From Empedobacter falsenii (GTDB taxonomy: Bacteria; Bacteroidota; Bacteroidia; Flavobacteriales; Weeksellaceae), in NCBI RefSeq assembly GCF_019308355.1, contig NZ_JAAGKM010000006.1:1-64000 (forward strand): 64,000 nt of DNA. The letters are read 5' to 3'. Shown here piece after piece: positions 43,533 through 51,458 of this stretch. Made by a program: the position numbers and the translations under genes. How positions within the stretch are numbered: the first letter of the stretch is position 1; every line of letters begins with the position of its first letter. The notes beneath the pieces were generated by a model, which saw only the letters and a list, made by a program, of their open reading frames with translations, was not told the origin of the DNA and did not search any database.

Positions 43533-44486
43533 ATGAATACGCCTTATAAAATTTTAGCAATCGATTCTAATCATGAATGTCTGAATAATGGACTTCGCGA
43601 AGCGGGTTTTATTGTTGATGAAGATTATACTTCGCCCAAAGAAATCATCGAACAAAAGATCAATGAATATGATGGAATGATTGTAAGGAGTAGATTTCCA
43701 ATTGATAAAGATTTTTTGGCAAAAGCAACGAATTTAAAGTTTATTGGTAGAGTAGGGGCAGGCTTGGAGAATATTGACGAAGAGTTTGCAGCAGAAAATA
43801 ACATTGTTTTATTTAATTCACCCGAAGGAAACCGTGATTCTGTTGGTGAACATGCGATTGGTATGTTGTTGATGTTGATGCATCATTTGCGTAGAGCTGA
43901 TAACGAAGTTCGTAATGGAATTTGGAAACGCGAAGAAAATCGTGGAGATGAATTGAAAGGAAAAACGGTTGGAATTATTGGTTACGGAAACATGGGAAAT
44001 GCTTTTGCGAGACGCTTACAAGGCTTTGAAGTCAATGTGATTTGCTATGATATTTTGCCAAACAAAGGAAATGAATTTGCGAAACAAGTTTCGTTAGAAG
44101 AATTTTTTGAGCAAGCTGATGTTGTAAGTTTACATACGCCACAAACGCCGGAAACGATGCAAATGATTAATGCAGAATTTATTTCTAACTTCAAAAAACC
44201 ATTTTATTTTGTGAATACAGCTCGTGGAAAATCTGTTGTAACAAAAGATTTGGTCGAAGCAATGAAAACAGGAAAAATTTTAGGCGCTGCTTTAGATGTT
44301 TTAGAATTTGAAAAATCGAGTTTCGAGAAATTAGTTGCATCTGAATTACCAGAAGAATTTCAGTATTTAATTCAAGCGGATAATGTTGTCTTGGCACCAC
44401 ATATTGCTGGTTGGACACATCAAAGTAAAGTGAAATTAGCAGAATTTATCCGTGATAAAATAATTGATTGGAAGAATAATCAGTAA
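43533..44486 (+). CDS. D-2-hydroxyacid dehydrogenase (phosphoglycerate dehydrogenase-like)
   Basis: A 317-residue NAD-dependent dehydrogenase. The N-terminal substrate domain has GLREAGFIVDEDYTSP and IVRSRFPIDKDFLAKATNLKFIGR; the NAD domain has GIIGYGNMGNAFARRL, the specificity Asp in VICYDILP, and the catalytic set Arg in VNTARGKSVV, Glu in LDVLEFE and His in LAPHIAGWTHQS. Length and the ENIDEEFAAENNIVLFNSPEGN block fit the short SerA-like form common in Bacteroidota, lacking the ACT domain. It could act in serine synthesis or on another hydroxyacid. ATG at 43533 is preferred over the earlier TTG (see promoter). Confidence 0.88.
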   Translation: MNTPYKILAIDSNHECLNNGLREAGFIVDEDYTSPKEIIEQKINEYDGMIVRSRFPIDKDFLAKATNLKFIGRVGAGLENIDEEFAAENNIVLFNSPEGNRDSVGEHAIGMLLMLMHHLRRADNEVRNGIWKREENRGDELKGKTVGIIGYGNMGNAFARRLQGFEVNVICYDILPNKGNEFAKQVSLEEFFEQADVVSLHTPQTPETMQMINAEFISNFKKPFYFVNTARGKSVVTKDLVEAMKTGKILGAALDVLEFEKSSFEKLVASELPEEFQYLIQADNVVLAPHIAGWTHQSKVKLAEFIRDKIIDWKNNQ

Positions 44487-44508
44487 AATGATTAATTGAT
44501 ATAAACTA

Positions 44509-44538
44509 AAAAGGTTCCGAAACTTCGGAACCTTTTTT
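44509..44538. terminator. Bidirectional terminator after the dehydrogenase
   Basis: AAAAGGTTCCGAA (44509-44521) pairs with TTCGGAACCTTTT (44524-44536) and has T runs on both strands. It also closes the small minus-strand ORF ending at 44538. Confidence 0.88.
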
Positions 44539-44657
44539 CATTTTGTAAGTTTTTTGTAAACTTTATACAAAATAACTGCTACTATAATAACAAGAACGAT
44601 TTGGAGTAGAATCCAAAGTATAACATTAAATGTTGATTCGCCTGAAATTGATAGCAT
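44538..44657 (-). CDS. Small single-span membrane protein (39 aa)
   Basis: A complete ATG-to-TGA ORF in an otherwise empty 340-bp gap, missed by callers with a length cut-off. The peptide begins MLSISGESTF, has one long hydrophobic helix (about residues 11-30, NVILWILLQIVLVIIVAVIL) and ends in a basic tail YKVYKKLTK. That outside-in layout is what a single-span membrane microprotein shows. A terminator follows directly after its stop on the same strand, and TATATTTT at 44694-44687 could be a weak -7 box. No family is recognised. Confidence 0.6.
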   Translation of the reverse strand: MLSISGESTFNVILWILLQIVLVIIVAVILYKVYKKLTK

Positions 44658-44762
44658 ATATATGTCTCATGTGTTAACTGAATGCTAAAATATAAATTAT
44701 TTTTAACATTTTGTTAATAATTTAAAAAAAGTTTTATTCATCTTCTAGGTGTGTTAATTGAT

Positions 44763-44809
44763 AACTTATCACATGTCAATAGATAAGTTTTTTTTGCACC
44801 CTAAATTTG
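44763..44809 (+). promoter_or_regulatory. Pirin promoter with an inverted-repeat operator
   Basis: The -7 box TAAATTTG is at 44802-44809. An 8-bp perfect inverted repeat, AACTTATC (44763-44770) and GATAAGTT (44782-44789) with an 11-base spacer, lies over the -33 position, the expected site for a dimeric repressor. The T run after it also makes it terminator-like, an alternative reading. The gap 44658-44762 is AT-rich with nothing else visible. Confidence 0.45.
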
Positions 44810-44826
44810 TATAAAAATAAATTACT

Positions 44827-45540
44827 ATGAATTACCAAATATTTAAATCAGAATCAAGAGGTGGAGGAAATCACGGATGGTTAGACTCTAAACATTCTTA
44901 CAGTTTTGCAAATTATTACGATCCAGCTCGTATTCATTTTGGAGCTTTGCGTGTCGTAAATGATGATATAATTACCGGAGGAATGGGATTTGGAAAACAT
45001 CCTCATGATAATATGGAGATTATTACAATTCCTACAAAAGGAGGAATTTCTCACGAAGATTCAATGGGAACTGGTTCTGTAATTGAGTCTGGGGATGTAC
45101 AAGTAATGAGCGCTGGTACGGGAGTTTTTCATAGTGAAATGAATGCTTATGAAAACCAAGAAGGACATTTTTTTCAGATTTGGATTATTCCAAATAAAAT
45201 GAATGTTGAGCCTCGTTATCAACAAATTTCTGTTCGTGAAGTAGCAAAAGAAAATGAATTATATCAAGTTCTTTCTCCAAATGCAGATGATCAAGGAGTT
45301 TGGATTCATCAAGATGCATGGATTTTTTTAGGAAATTATACAGAAGATAAACAAGAAACATACAAAGTACAAAAAGAAGGAAATGGTGTTTTCTTTATGG
45401 TTGTGGAAGGAGAAGTTGAATTTGATGGAAACAAATTAGGACGAAGAGATGTCATCGAGATTAAAGATACAAACGAGTTTTCGTTTAATGTAGCAAAAGA
45501 TTCTCGCTTGATGTTAATCGAAGTTCCTATGGATATTTAG
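44827..45540 (+). CDS. Pirin family protein (quercetinase-like bicupin)
   Basis: A 237-residue bicupin of the pirin family. The metal site of the N-terminal cupin is complete: His58 and His60 in GKHPHDNMEIIT, His102 and Glu104 in GTGVFHSEMN. The start RGGGNHGWLDSKHSYSFANYYDP is a family hallmark. Bacterial pirins such as YhhW oxidise flavonols in vitro; the physiological role is often redox or stress related and not known here. It is a single-gene unit with a possible operator over its promoter. Confidence 0.93.
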   Translation: MNYQIFKSESRGGGNHGWLDSKHSYSFANYYDPARIHFGALRVVNDDIITGGMGFGKHPHDNMEIITIPTKGGISHEDSMGTGSVIESGDVQVMSAGTGVFHSEMNAYENQEGHFFQIWIIPNKMNVEPRYQQISVREVAKENELYQVLSPNADDQGVWIHQDAWIFLGNYTEDKQETYKVQKEGNGVFFMVVEGEVEFDGNKLGRRDVIEIKDTNEFSFNVAKDSRLMLIEVPMDI

Positions 45541-45574
45541 AATTTTTTTCAAGTTTTAGTTGTTTTATATATAG

Positions 45575-45609
45575 AGCAGATTTCAGAAATGGAATTTGCT
45601 TTTTTTTTG
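45575..45609 (+). terminator. Terminator of the pirin gene
   Basis: AGCAGATTTC (45575-45584) pairs, with two G-T wobbles, with GGAATTTGCT (45591-45600), followed by eight T. Confidence 0.75.
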
Positions 45610-45695
45610 TTAAAAAAATACCATTATCAACACAAGTATTTAGTATATTTACTGCTTATATAACTTTAACTCAAAACGTACTTAATCTAAACTAT

Positions 45696-46787
45696 ATGAA
45701 ACGTTTATTCATCATTGCTTCTTTCGCTTTAATGATTATCAGTTGTAAAAATGATAACATTGAAATTGATTCTACATCTGTACAAACTTTTAGTGAAACG
45801 GTAGACAAAATTTCGAAGGCTTTGCCTGTTATGCAACAAGATAAATTTAAGGAAGCTTTACAGATTATTTTCGAGTACAACACAAGTCAATCAATGGATA
45901 ATGAAGCGCGTTGGGGAATTGTGCGTACGTTGTTAGATGGAAAAACGGTAGATGAGGTTTTTGATATTGCTGAAAAAGTCGCGTTACAAAATAAATTTAC
46001 ATGGAATAGAAATCAAGTTCCTTTGGTGAATGGAATTCCAAAATCAGGTGCAATTGAAACTGTAGAAACGCCTGCTGAACCGACTTCTAATGTACAACGT
46101 TTCGATTTTAGTTTAAAACAAGATGATACAGGAATCTCAATTTCTCCTTTTTTCTACAATGCACAAGGAGAGGAAATTCAGTTGGATAAAGCTGTAACGG
46201 CAACGATAGAAGTGTTTAATTCAGGTAGTATTGTGTACACATTTCGTTCTACAATTGATCCAAATTCTATGGATGATTTGTACAGAAAAAATACAATTAA
46301 TATTAAATATTCGTCATTAGATGCTTCTAAAATTAAGAGTGATCGATTAGATATTTTGGTTCGAATTCCGAATTCTGAACGATATTTAACGAATCGTAAA
46401 GCGATAAAAGTTCCGTTGAATTTAGTTGGTGCTGCTGAGGTTGTAGATTCTCTTTTGGTTGAAAGTACGCCTGCACATGTAAGTAAAGAAGCTGGAATGG
46501 TAAAATCTCTTTCGAATCGTTTTATGACAAATTTATCAAAGAAAAATTATTCTGGTGCTTTTGCGTTGACAAGAAGTGGCGAATGGAATACTTTCCAAAA
46601 ATTTTCTTCTGATGAATCAATTAAGAATTTAGAGCAAGCAACAATTAATGATGCAAAAGTTTTGGATGCGGATGAAAAAGTAGCTTTGGTAGAAGTGCAA
46701 GCGAACTTAAAAGATCAATCATCTAAGACGTATCAAGTGACTTTAGAAAAGATCAATAATAAATGGTTTGTGGTTAATTTTAAATAA
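45696..46787 (+). CDS. Lipoprotein of unknown function
   Basis: A 363-residue lipoprotein: signal FIIASFALMIISCKND with the lipobox cysteine at residue 17. The next 80 residues (FSETVDKISKALPVMQQDKFKEALQIIF) form helices also seen in small lipoproteins of other bacteria. A middle beta-rich domain (160-240) and a C-terminal domain with NRFMTNLSKKNYSGAFALT and a final VTLEKINNKWFVVNFK resembling DUF4878/NTF2-like folds follow. It is a single-gene unit that converges on ompA. No enzyme motif is seen. Confidence 0.75.
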   Translation: MKRLFIIASFALMIISCKNDNIEIDSTSVQTFSETVDKISKALPVMQQDKFKEALQIIFEYNTSQSMDNEARWGIVRTLLDGKTVDEVFDIAEKVALQNKFTWNRNQVPLVNGIPKSGAIETVETPAEPTSNVQRFDFSLKQDDTGISISPFFYNAQGEEIQLDKAVTATIEVFNSGSIVYTFRSTIDPNSMDDLYRKNTINIKYSSLDASKIKSDRLDILVRIPNSERYLTNRKAIKVPLNLVGAAEVVDSLLVESTPAHVSKEAGMVKSLSNRFMTNLSKKNYSGAFALTRSGEWNTFQKFSSDESIKNLEQATINDAKVLDADEKVALVEVQANLKDQSSKTYQVTLEKINNKWFVVNFK

Positions 46788-46810
46788 TTCTCAAACTTAT
46801 TAAACATAAA

Positions 46811-46840
46811 AAAAGCGTTCAGATTCTGAACGCTTTTCTT
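46811..46840. terminator. Bidirectional terminator between the lipoprotein gene and the OmpA gene
   Basis: AAAAGCGTTCAGA (46811-46823) and TCTGAACGCTTTT (46825-46837) form a perfect stem, with T-rich sequence on both strands. It serves the convergent genes ending at 46787 and 46859. Confidence 0.9.
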
Positions 46841-46858
46841 GTTTTATATTGAAATGAA

Positions 46859-47539
46859 TTATTGTCCGTTAGCTTCTTTAGCAGCGTCCGCTTTCATTTT
46901 TTCGTTAGCTGTAATAGTAACTTCTACACGTCTATTTTTAGCACGACCTTCAGCAGTACTATTATCTGCAATTGGATCTTCTATACCTTTTCCAGTAGAT
47001 GTTAGACGAGAAGATGCAATTCCTTTCGAAATTAAATAATCTTTTACAGATTGTGCTCTTTGTTCAGAAAGTGGTTTATTATAAGATTGAGAACCTACAT
47101 TATCTGTATACCCAATAACTAAAAGATCTGTATCAGGATATTCTTTAAAAACTTCAATTAATTTATCTAAGTTTGCTTTTGCAGTACTTGTTAATGAAGA
47201 TTTATTGTAATCAAAAGTAACTTTAGAGTTTTCATCTAAAATTAAATTAATTCCTTCTTCAGTTCTTACAACTTCTGCACCTGGTAAAACTTGCTCAATT
47301 TTTTGCGCTTGTTTATCCATGTTGTTACCAATAACACCACCAGCAGCTCCACCAACAGCAGCACCAATTAACGCACCTCCAGCACCTTTACCAATAAGCC
47401 CTCCTAAAACTCCACCGGCAACAACTCCAATTCCTGCACCTTTTTGTGTGTTATTAGCATTTTGTACAGCTGTACATGAAGAAAACATAAAAGATCCTCC
47501 TAAAACTATAGCTGCTACTTTAGTATTTATTTTTTTCAT
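46859..47539 (-). CDS. OmpA family lipoprotein with glycine zipper
   Basis: A 226-residue outer-membrane lipoprotein (lipobox FMFSSCTA, Cys22). Residues about 34-73 are a glycine zipper (GAGIGVVAGGVLGGLIGKG), and about 105-215 an OmpA C-terminal peptidoglycan-binding domain with FDYNKSSLTSTAKANLDKL, VIGYTDNVGSQSYNKPLSEQRAQSVKDYL and NRRVEVTI. It anchors the outer membrane to the cell wall. It follows the lipocalin-like gene by 26 bp, a pairing often seen in flavobacteria. Confidence 0.93.
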   Translation of the reverse strand: MKKINTKVAAIVLGGSFMFSSCTAVQNANNTQKGAGIGVVAGGVLGGLIGKGAGGALIGAAVGGAAGGVIGNNMDKQAQKIEQVLPGAEVVRTEEGINLILDENSKVTFDYNKSSLTSTAKANLDKLIEVFKEYPDTDLLVIGYTDNVGSQSYNKPLSEQRAQSVKDYLISKGIASSRLTSTGKGIEDPIADNSTAEGRAKNRRVEVTITANEKMKADAAKEANGQ

Positions 47540-47565
47540 AATTTCTAAGTTTTTTAAATTGTTGA

Positions 47566-48081
47566 TTAACGTACGAAGTTATAAATCACTTGAGCAATTT
47601 TTCCGTTTGCATTGATATCTTGTACCAATTTCATCGAATTTGCATCAACATAATCTACACGCATTTTATATCCTGCTGTATTTTGTTTCGCTTTGATTCC
47701 TGTAACATCTTTGAAGATGAAATAAGTTGTAGAACCATCTTGTTGTAAATCCCAAATAATGTTAGCCGTTCCTGAAGGACAATCTCCACCTGCATTATTG
47801 AAAGTGTAAGTTCCTTTTTTGTTGTTTTGAACCAAGTTCCAAGTAGAACCTTCATAACATTCTGGATTTGCTGTGTCAAAAACTTTCGCAACTGCATCAG
47901 TAATTTTTACATTACCTTGTACCTCGTTTGTTGTTAAACCTTGGTAGTCTACATTTGTCAAAGTCCATGCACCTCTTACTTCTTTACCTGTTTGTATTTC
48001 TTGTTTTGCAACGGTTGTAGATGCACAAGAAGTTAAAAATGCTGAAGCGCATATCCCAAATAATAAAATACTTTTTTTCAT
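47566..48081 (-). CDS. Lipocalin-like lipoprotein
   Basis: A 171-residue lipoprotein with lipobox FLTSCAS (Cys19). The mature part begins VRGAWTLTNVDYQGL, the typical opening strand of lipocalin-like domains (G-x-W), and continues with WNLVQNNKKGTYTF, WDLQQDGSTTYFIF and the end strand IAQVIYNFVR. Two cysteines (PECYEG, GGDCPSG) are placed to form a disulfide. It probably binds a small hydrophobic ligand or stabilises the envelope. It is the first gene of the unit with the OmpA lipoprotein. Confidence 0.8.
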   Translation of the reverse strand: MKKSILLFGICASAFLTSCASTTVAKQEIQTGKEVRGAWTLTNVDYQGLTTNEVQGNVKITDAVAKVFDTANPECYEGSTWNLVQNNKKGTYTFNNAGGDCPSGTANIIWDLQQDGSTTYFIFKDVTGIKAKQNTAGYKMRVDYVDANSMKLVQDINANGKIAQVIYNFVR

Positions 48082-48207
48082 AGCTATTTATTTTATCTAT
48101 TATTAATCTTAAAAAACGGCTTTTATAAATTAGATTTAATAAAGTTTTAGAAAAAAAACGATTCCTAATACGTCTGATTAGATAATCATTCTTTAAAAAC
48201 GCTTATT

Positions 48208-49101
48208 TTAATTTTCAGCTTTAATAATATAGATTAAAGACGAATATTGACCTGTTTTTTTAGCTTGAGTATTAGACTTCAAACCAATTCTAAGCGCATT
48301 GATAAAACCTAACTTATTACCTTTATATTTTTCAGATAGTAGACTCACATAAAATGAATCTAATTTCATCGGGTGGATAGATTCAATTTTCATGCCAAAG
48401 TTGCTAAATAACTTTCGCATGCTGGTTTCTGTGAAATGCCATAAATGACGAGGTACATCATAAGCTGCCCAATGTTCACCATAATATTTAGCATCATACG
48501 ATTGGTGGTTTGGAACAGCTATTACTAAGATACCACTTTTTGTTAAATGTTTCTTTAGTTCTGTAATTATTTCTTTAAGATTAGGAATGTGTTCTAAAAC
48601 ATGCCACAAGGTAATCACATCATACTTTTCTGTATTCTGTTCTAATTCTGTAGAAGTAACTTTTTCGATTCCTACTTTTGATTGAGCAATTCGTCTTGCC
48701 GAATCATTTGGCTCCATTCCCAAAACATCGTAACCATTTTTTTGTAGATGCTCTAAAAAATCTCCAACGCCGCAACCATAATCTAGAATCTTTTTACCAT
48801 TGCCAATTTTATTAATCAATTCTAATTTATTATTTAGATTGATTGATTTTGCCATTTGATAAAAACGTTCGAAAATAGATTTCTTTCCATCGGTATGGGA
48901 AATGTAATTTTTACTTTCGTAATACTTTCCCAAATTTTCGATAGGTTGGGGGAGAGTATACAAAACTTCAGTTTCTGAATCTTCGTAAATTTCGAACTTT
49001 TCTTTTGTTAAAAAATAATCTTTTAAATCTAATTTCTTAATACCAGAAAATCCTTCTTTTGAAGGATTTTCTTGAGATGTTTCACGTGGAACATTTTCCA
49101 T
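48208..49101 (-). CDS. Class I SAM-dependent methyltransferase
   Basis: A 297-residue methyltransferase. The SAM-binding motif I is ILDYGCGVGDFLEHL (about 104-118), followed by the acidic GMEPNDSARRIA, motif IV-like DVITLWHVLEHIPN and VIAVPNHQSYDAKYYGEHWAAYDVPRHLWHF, a block typical of methyltransferase type 11/12 proteins acting on sugars, quinones or small molecules. The first codons spell NVPRET because they contain a parS site (49093-49078). It lies 1 bp after mnmG as the last gene of the patatin-ybeY-mnmG operon. Substrate unknown. Confidence 0.88.
   Translation of the reverse strand: MENVPRETSQENPSKEGFSGIKKLDLKDYFLTKEKFEIYEDSETEVLYTLPQPIENLGKYYESKNYISHTDGKKSIFERFYQMAKSINLNNKLELINKIGNGKKILDYGCGVGDFLEHLQKNGYDVLGMEPNDSARRIAQSKVGIEKVTSTELEQNTEKYDVITLWHVLEHIPNLKEIITELKKHLTKSGILVIAVPNHQSYDAKYYGEHWAAYDVPRHLWHFTETSMRKLFSNFGMKIESIHPMKLDSFYVSLLSEKYKGNKLGFINALRIGLKSNTQAKKTGQYSSLIYIIKAEN
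49078..49093 (-). promoter_or_regulatory. parS site 1 (ParB/Spo0J binding), inside a coding sequence
   Basis: On the minus strand the 16 bases TGTTCCACGTGAAACA equal the classical Bacillus parS sequence. It occupies codons 3-8 of the methyltransferase. Known parS sites cluster near the chromosome origin and nucleate the ParB partition complex. A second site lies 1.9 kb away. Confidence 0.85.
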
Positions 49102-49102
49102 A

Positions 49103-50974
49103 TTATCTTCCCATGTAAATTAATAATACACTAATATCTGCTGGTGATACACCACTAATTCTTGATGCTTGTGCTACCGTTGCAGGTTTTATTTTTGTTA
49201 ATTTTTGACGAGCTTCTATCGACATCGAACCAAAGACATGATAATCGATGTCAGCCGGAATTTTTAGATTTTCCAAACGATGCAATTTATCTGCATTCTG
49301 TTGTTCTTTCTTAATATAACCTTTGTATTTGATCTGAATTTCTGTTTGTTCTAATTCTTCTTGATCGTATTCATTTGTTTCAATAAATTCTTTTACACGA
49401 TCTAATTTCGTAAAATCAGAAAGTTTTAACTCAGGACGAGAAATAACCGAAATCATTTTGTTTGGTTGTTTCAAAGGTGTTCCTTCGCGCTCTTCAATTA
49501 CATCATTTATTTCTTGTGGCTTGATGGAATTTTCTTCGAAATAATTAACAAGTTTTTCAGCTTTGTCAAATTTTTCTTCCATTCTTCTCAAACGATCTTC
49601 TGAAGCTAAACCAAGTTCAAAACTTTTTCTTGTCAAACGTTCATCCGCATTATCTTGTCTCAATAAGATACGATATTCTGCACGAGACGTAAACATACGA
49701 TAAGGTTCTTCTGTACCTTTTGTAATCAAATCGTCGATTAAAACTCCTATATAAGCTTCGTTACGATTTAAGATAAATGGATCTTTTCCTTGAATTTTTA
49801 ACACAGCATTTATACCCGCCATTAAACCTTGAGAAGCAGCTTCTTCATAACCTGTTGTTCCGTTAATTTGACCAGCGCAATATAAGTTATCAATTAACTT
49901 AGTTTCTAGCGTATGTTTTAACTGTGTTGGTGGAAAATAATCGTATTCGATGGCGTAACCTGGACGTAAAATTTTTGCATTTTCAAAACCAGGAACAGAA
50001 CGTAAAGCTCTTGCTTGAATATCATCTGGCAAAGATGTTGAGAATCCATTTATGTAGAATTCCATCGTGTGCCAACCTTCCGGTTCAGCAAAAATCTGAT
50101 GACGATCTTTGTCTGCAAAACGATTAATTTTATCTTCGATAGATGGACAATATCTTGGTCCTGTCGATTTAATTGTTCCGTTAAACATTGGAGAACGATC
50201 AAAGCCTTCACGCAATAAATCATGAACTTCTTGATTGGTATAAGTAATCCAACAAGAACGTTGTTTCGTTAATTTTTGTGTATTTGTATATGAGAATTTT
50301 GAAGGATTTTTATCACCTGGTTGCTCAACCATTTTCGTATAATCGATAGAACGACCATCTACACGTGGAGGAGTTCCTGTTTTCATTCGTCCAGCTTCGA
50401 AACCTAAATCAACTAATTGTTCCGTAATTCCGAAAGCAGCAGATTCTCCCATGCGTCCACCTCCAAATTGTTTTTCTCCAATATGAATTAAACCATTCAA
50501 AAAAGTACCATTTGTAAGTACAACAGACTTAGAACGAATTTTCATTCCCATGGCTGTAATTACTCCGCAAACTTTACCATTTTCGATGATTAAATTTTTT
50601 ACCATATCTTGAAAGAAGTCAACATTCTCTGTTCTCTCTAAAGATAAACGCCATTCTTCTGCAAAACGCATACGGTCTGATTGCGCACGTGGCGACCACA
50701 TCGCTGGACCTTTTGATTGATTCAACATTTTGAATTGAATCGCAGTTTTGTCGGTAATAATACCTGAGTATCCGCCTAAAGCGTCAATCTCGCGAACAAT
50801 TTGCCCTTTCGCAATTCCACCCATAGCAGGATTACAAGACATTTGTCCGATTGTTTGTAAGTTCATTGTAACAAGAAGCGTTTTTGCTCCTAAATTGGCT
50901 GCTGCCGCTGTTGCTTCTGCACCTGCGTGACCACCACCAACTACAATTACATCATATTCTGATTGAAATATCAT
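49103..50974 (-). CDS. mnmG: tRNA uridine-5-carboxymethylaminomethyl modification enzyme MnmG (GidA)
   Basis: With MnmE it installs the carboxymethylaminomethyl group on U34 of certain tRNAs, using FAD. The 623-residue protein has the FAD Rossmann motif GGGHAGAEAT (13-22), the conserved SCNPAMGGIAKGQIVREIDALGG block (about 45-68), GTPPRVDGRSIDY, the second motif YEEAASQGLMAGINAVL and the C-terminal tail with ARQKLTKIKPATVAQASRISGVSPADISVLL. All are hallmarks of GidA. It lies between ybeY and the methyltransferase, flanked by two parS sites; gidA is a classic origin-proximal gene. Confidence 0.97.
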   Translation of the reverse strand: MIFQSEYDVIVVGGGHAGAEATAAAANLGAKTLLVTMNLQTIGQMSCNPAMGGIAKGQIVREIDALGGYSGIITDKTAIQFKMLNQSKGPAMWSPRAQSDRMRFAEEWRLSLERTENVDFFQDMVKNLIIENGKVCGVITAMGMKIRSKSVVLTNGTFLNGLIHIGEKQFGGGRMGESAAFGITEQLVDLGFEAGRMKTGTPPRVDGRSIDYTKMVEQPGDKNPSKFSYTNTQKLTKQRSCWITYTNQEVHDLLREGFDRSPMFNGTIKSTGPRYCPSIEDKINRFADKDRHQIFAEPEGWHTMEFYINGFSTSLPDDIQARALRSVPGFENAKILRPGYAIEYDYFPPTQLKHTLETKLIDNLYCAGQINGTTGYEEAASQGLMAGINAVLKIQGKDPFILNRNEAYIGVLIDDLITKGTEEPYRMFTSRAEYRILLRQDNADERLTRKSFELGLASEDRLRRMEEKFDKAEKLVNYFEENSIKPQEINDVIEEREGTPLKQPNKMISVISRPELKLSDFTKLDRVKEFIETNEYDQEELEQTEIQIKYKGYIKKEQQNADKLHRLENLKIPADIDYHVFGSMSIEARQKLTKIKPATVAQASRISGVSPADISVLLIYMGR

Positions 50975-51012
50975 TTGATTTGTAAACTTATTTTTCTTGT
51001 TAAAATAATAAA

Positions 51013-51028
51013 TGTTCCACGTGGAACA
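51013..51028. promoter_or_regulatory. parS site 2 (perfect 16-bp palindrome)
   Basis: TGTTCCACGTGGAACA is fully palindromic and fits the ParB-binding consensus TGTTnCACGTGnAACA. It lies in the 54-bp gap between ybeY and mnmG, touching the ybeY stop codon. Confidence 0.88.
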
Positions 51029-51454
51029 TTATTGATTTAGATAGCTACTAAACGTTTCTAAATATTGATTTTCTTTAGCAGTCATTAATTCTTTGTCATC
51101 TGGTTCTTTGTCCATATAACCAGCAAAATGTAATATCCCATGGATAACAACGCGAGCTAATTCGTTTTCAAAAGAAACATTATTTTGCTCAGCATTATCT
51201 TTGATTCGTTCGACGCTAATAAAAATATCACCCATCAATTTATCTTCAATAGAATTATCGAAACCAATAACATCTGTGTAATAATCGTGTTCTAAATATT
51301 GTCGATTAATTTGAAGTAAGTATTCATCATCACAGAAAATATAGTTTAAATCTTCTATTGTTTTCCTTTCATTCTTCATACTCTCTACGATCCAATCTAT
51401 CCAAGTTTGAGCATCTTTTAGCTCAAAATCTGTTTCGTAAAATAATTCTATCAT
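51029..51454 (-). CDS. ybeY: Endoribonuclease YbeY (rRNA maturation factor)
   Basis: A 141-residue metal-dependent endoribonuclease involved in 16S rRNA 3' processing and ribosome quality control. The zinc motif is VVIHGILHFAGYMDKEPDD near 107-125; the first two histidines (HGxLH) are present, while the third position, usually His in GYDH, reads GYMDK, a variant I associate with Bacteroidota members. The earlier DVIGFDNS block fits the family TDVLSF position. It follows the patatin gene by 4 bp and is co-transcribed with mnmG. Confidence 0.93.
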   Translation of the reverse strand: MIELFYETDFELKDAQTWIDWIVESMKNERKTIEDLNYIFCDDEYLLQINRQYLEHDYYTDVIGFDNSIEDKLMGDIFISVERIKDNAEQNNVSFENELARVVIHGILHFAGYMDKEPDDKELMTAKENQYLETFSSYLNQ

Positions 51455-51458
51455 TGTT

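Noticed and set aside
50368-50385. CACGTG cores at 11570, 50370 and 50687 as further parS sites
   Set aside because: Flanking bases do not fit TGTTnCACGTGnAACA.
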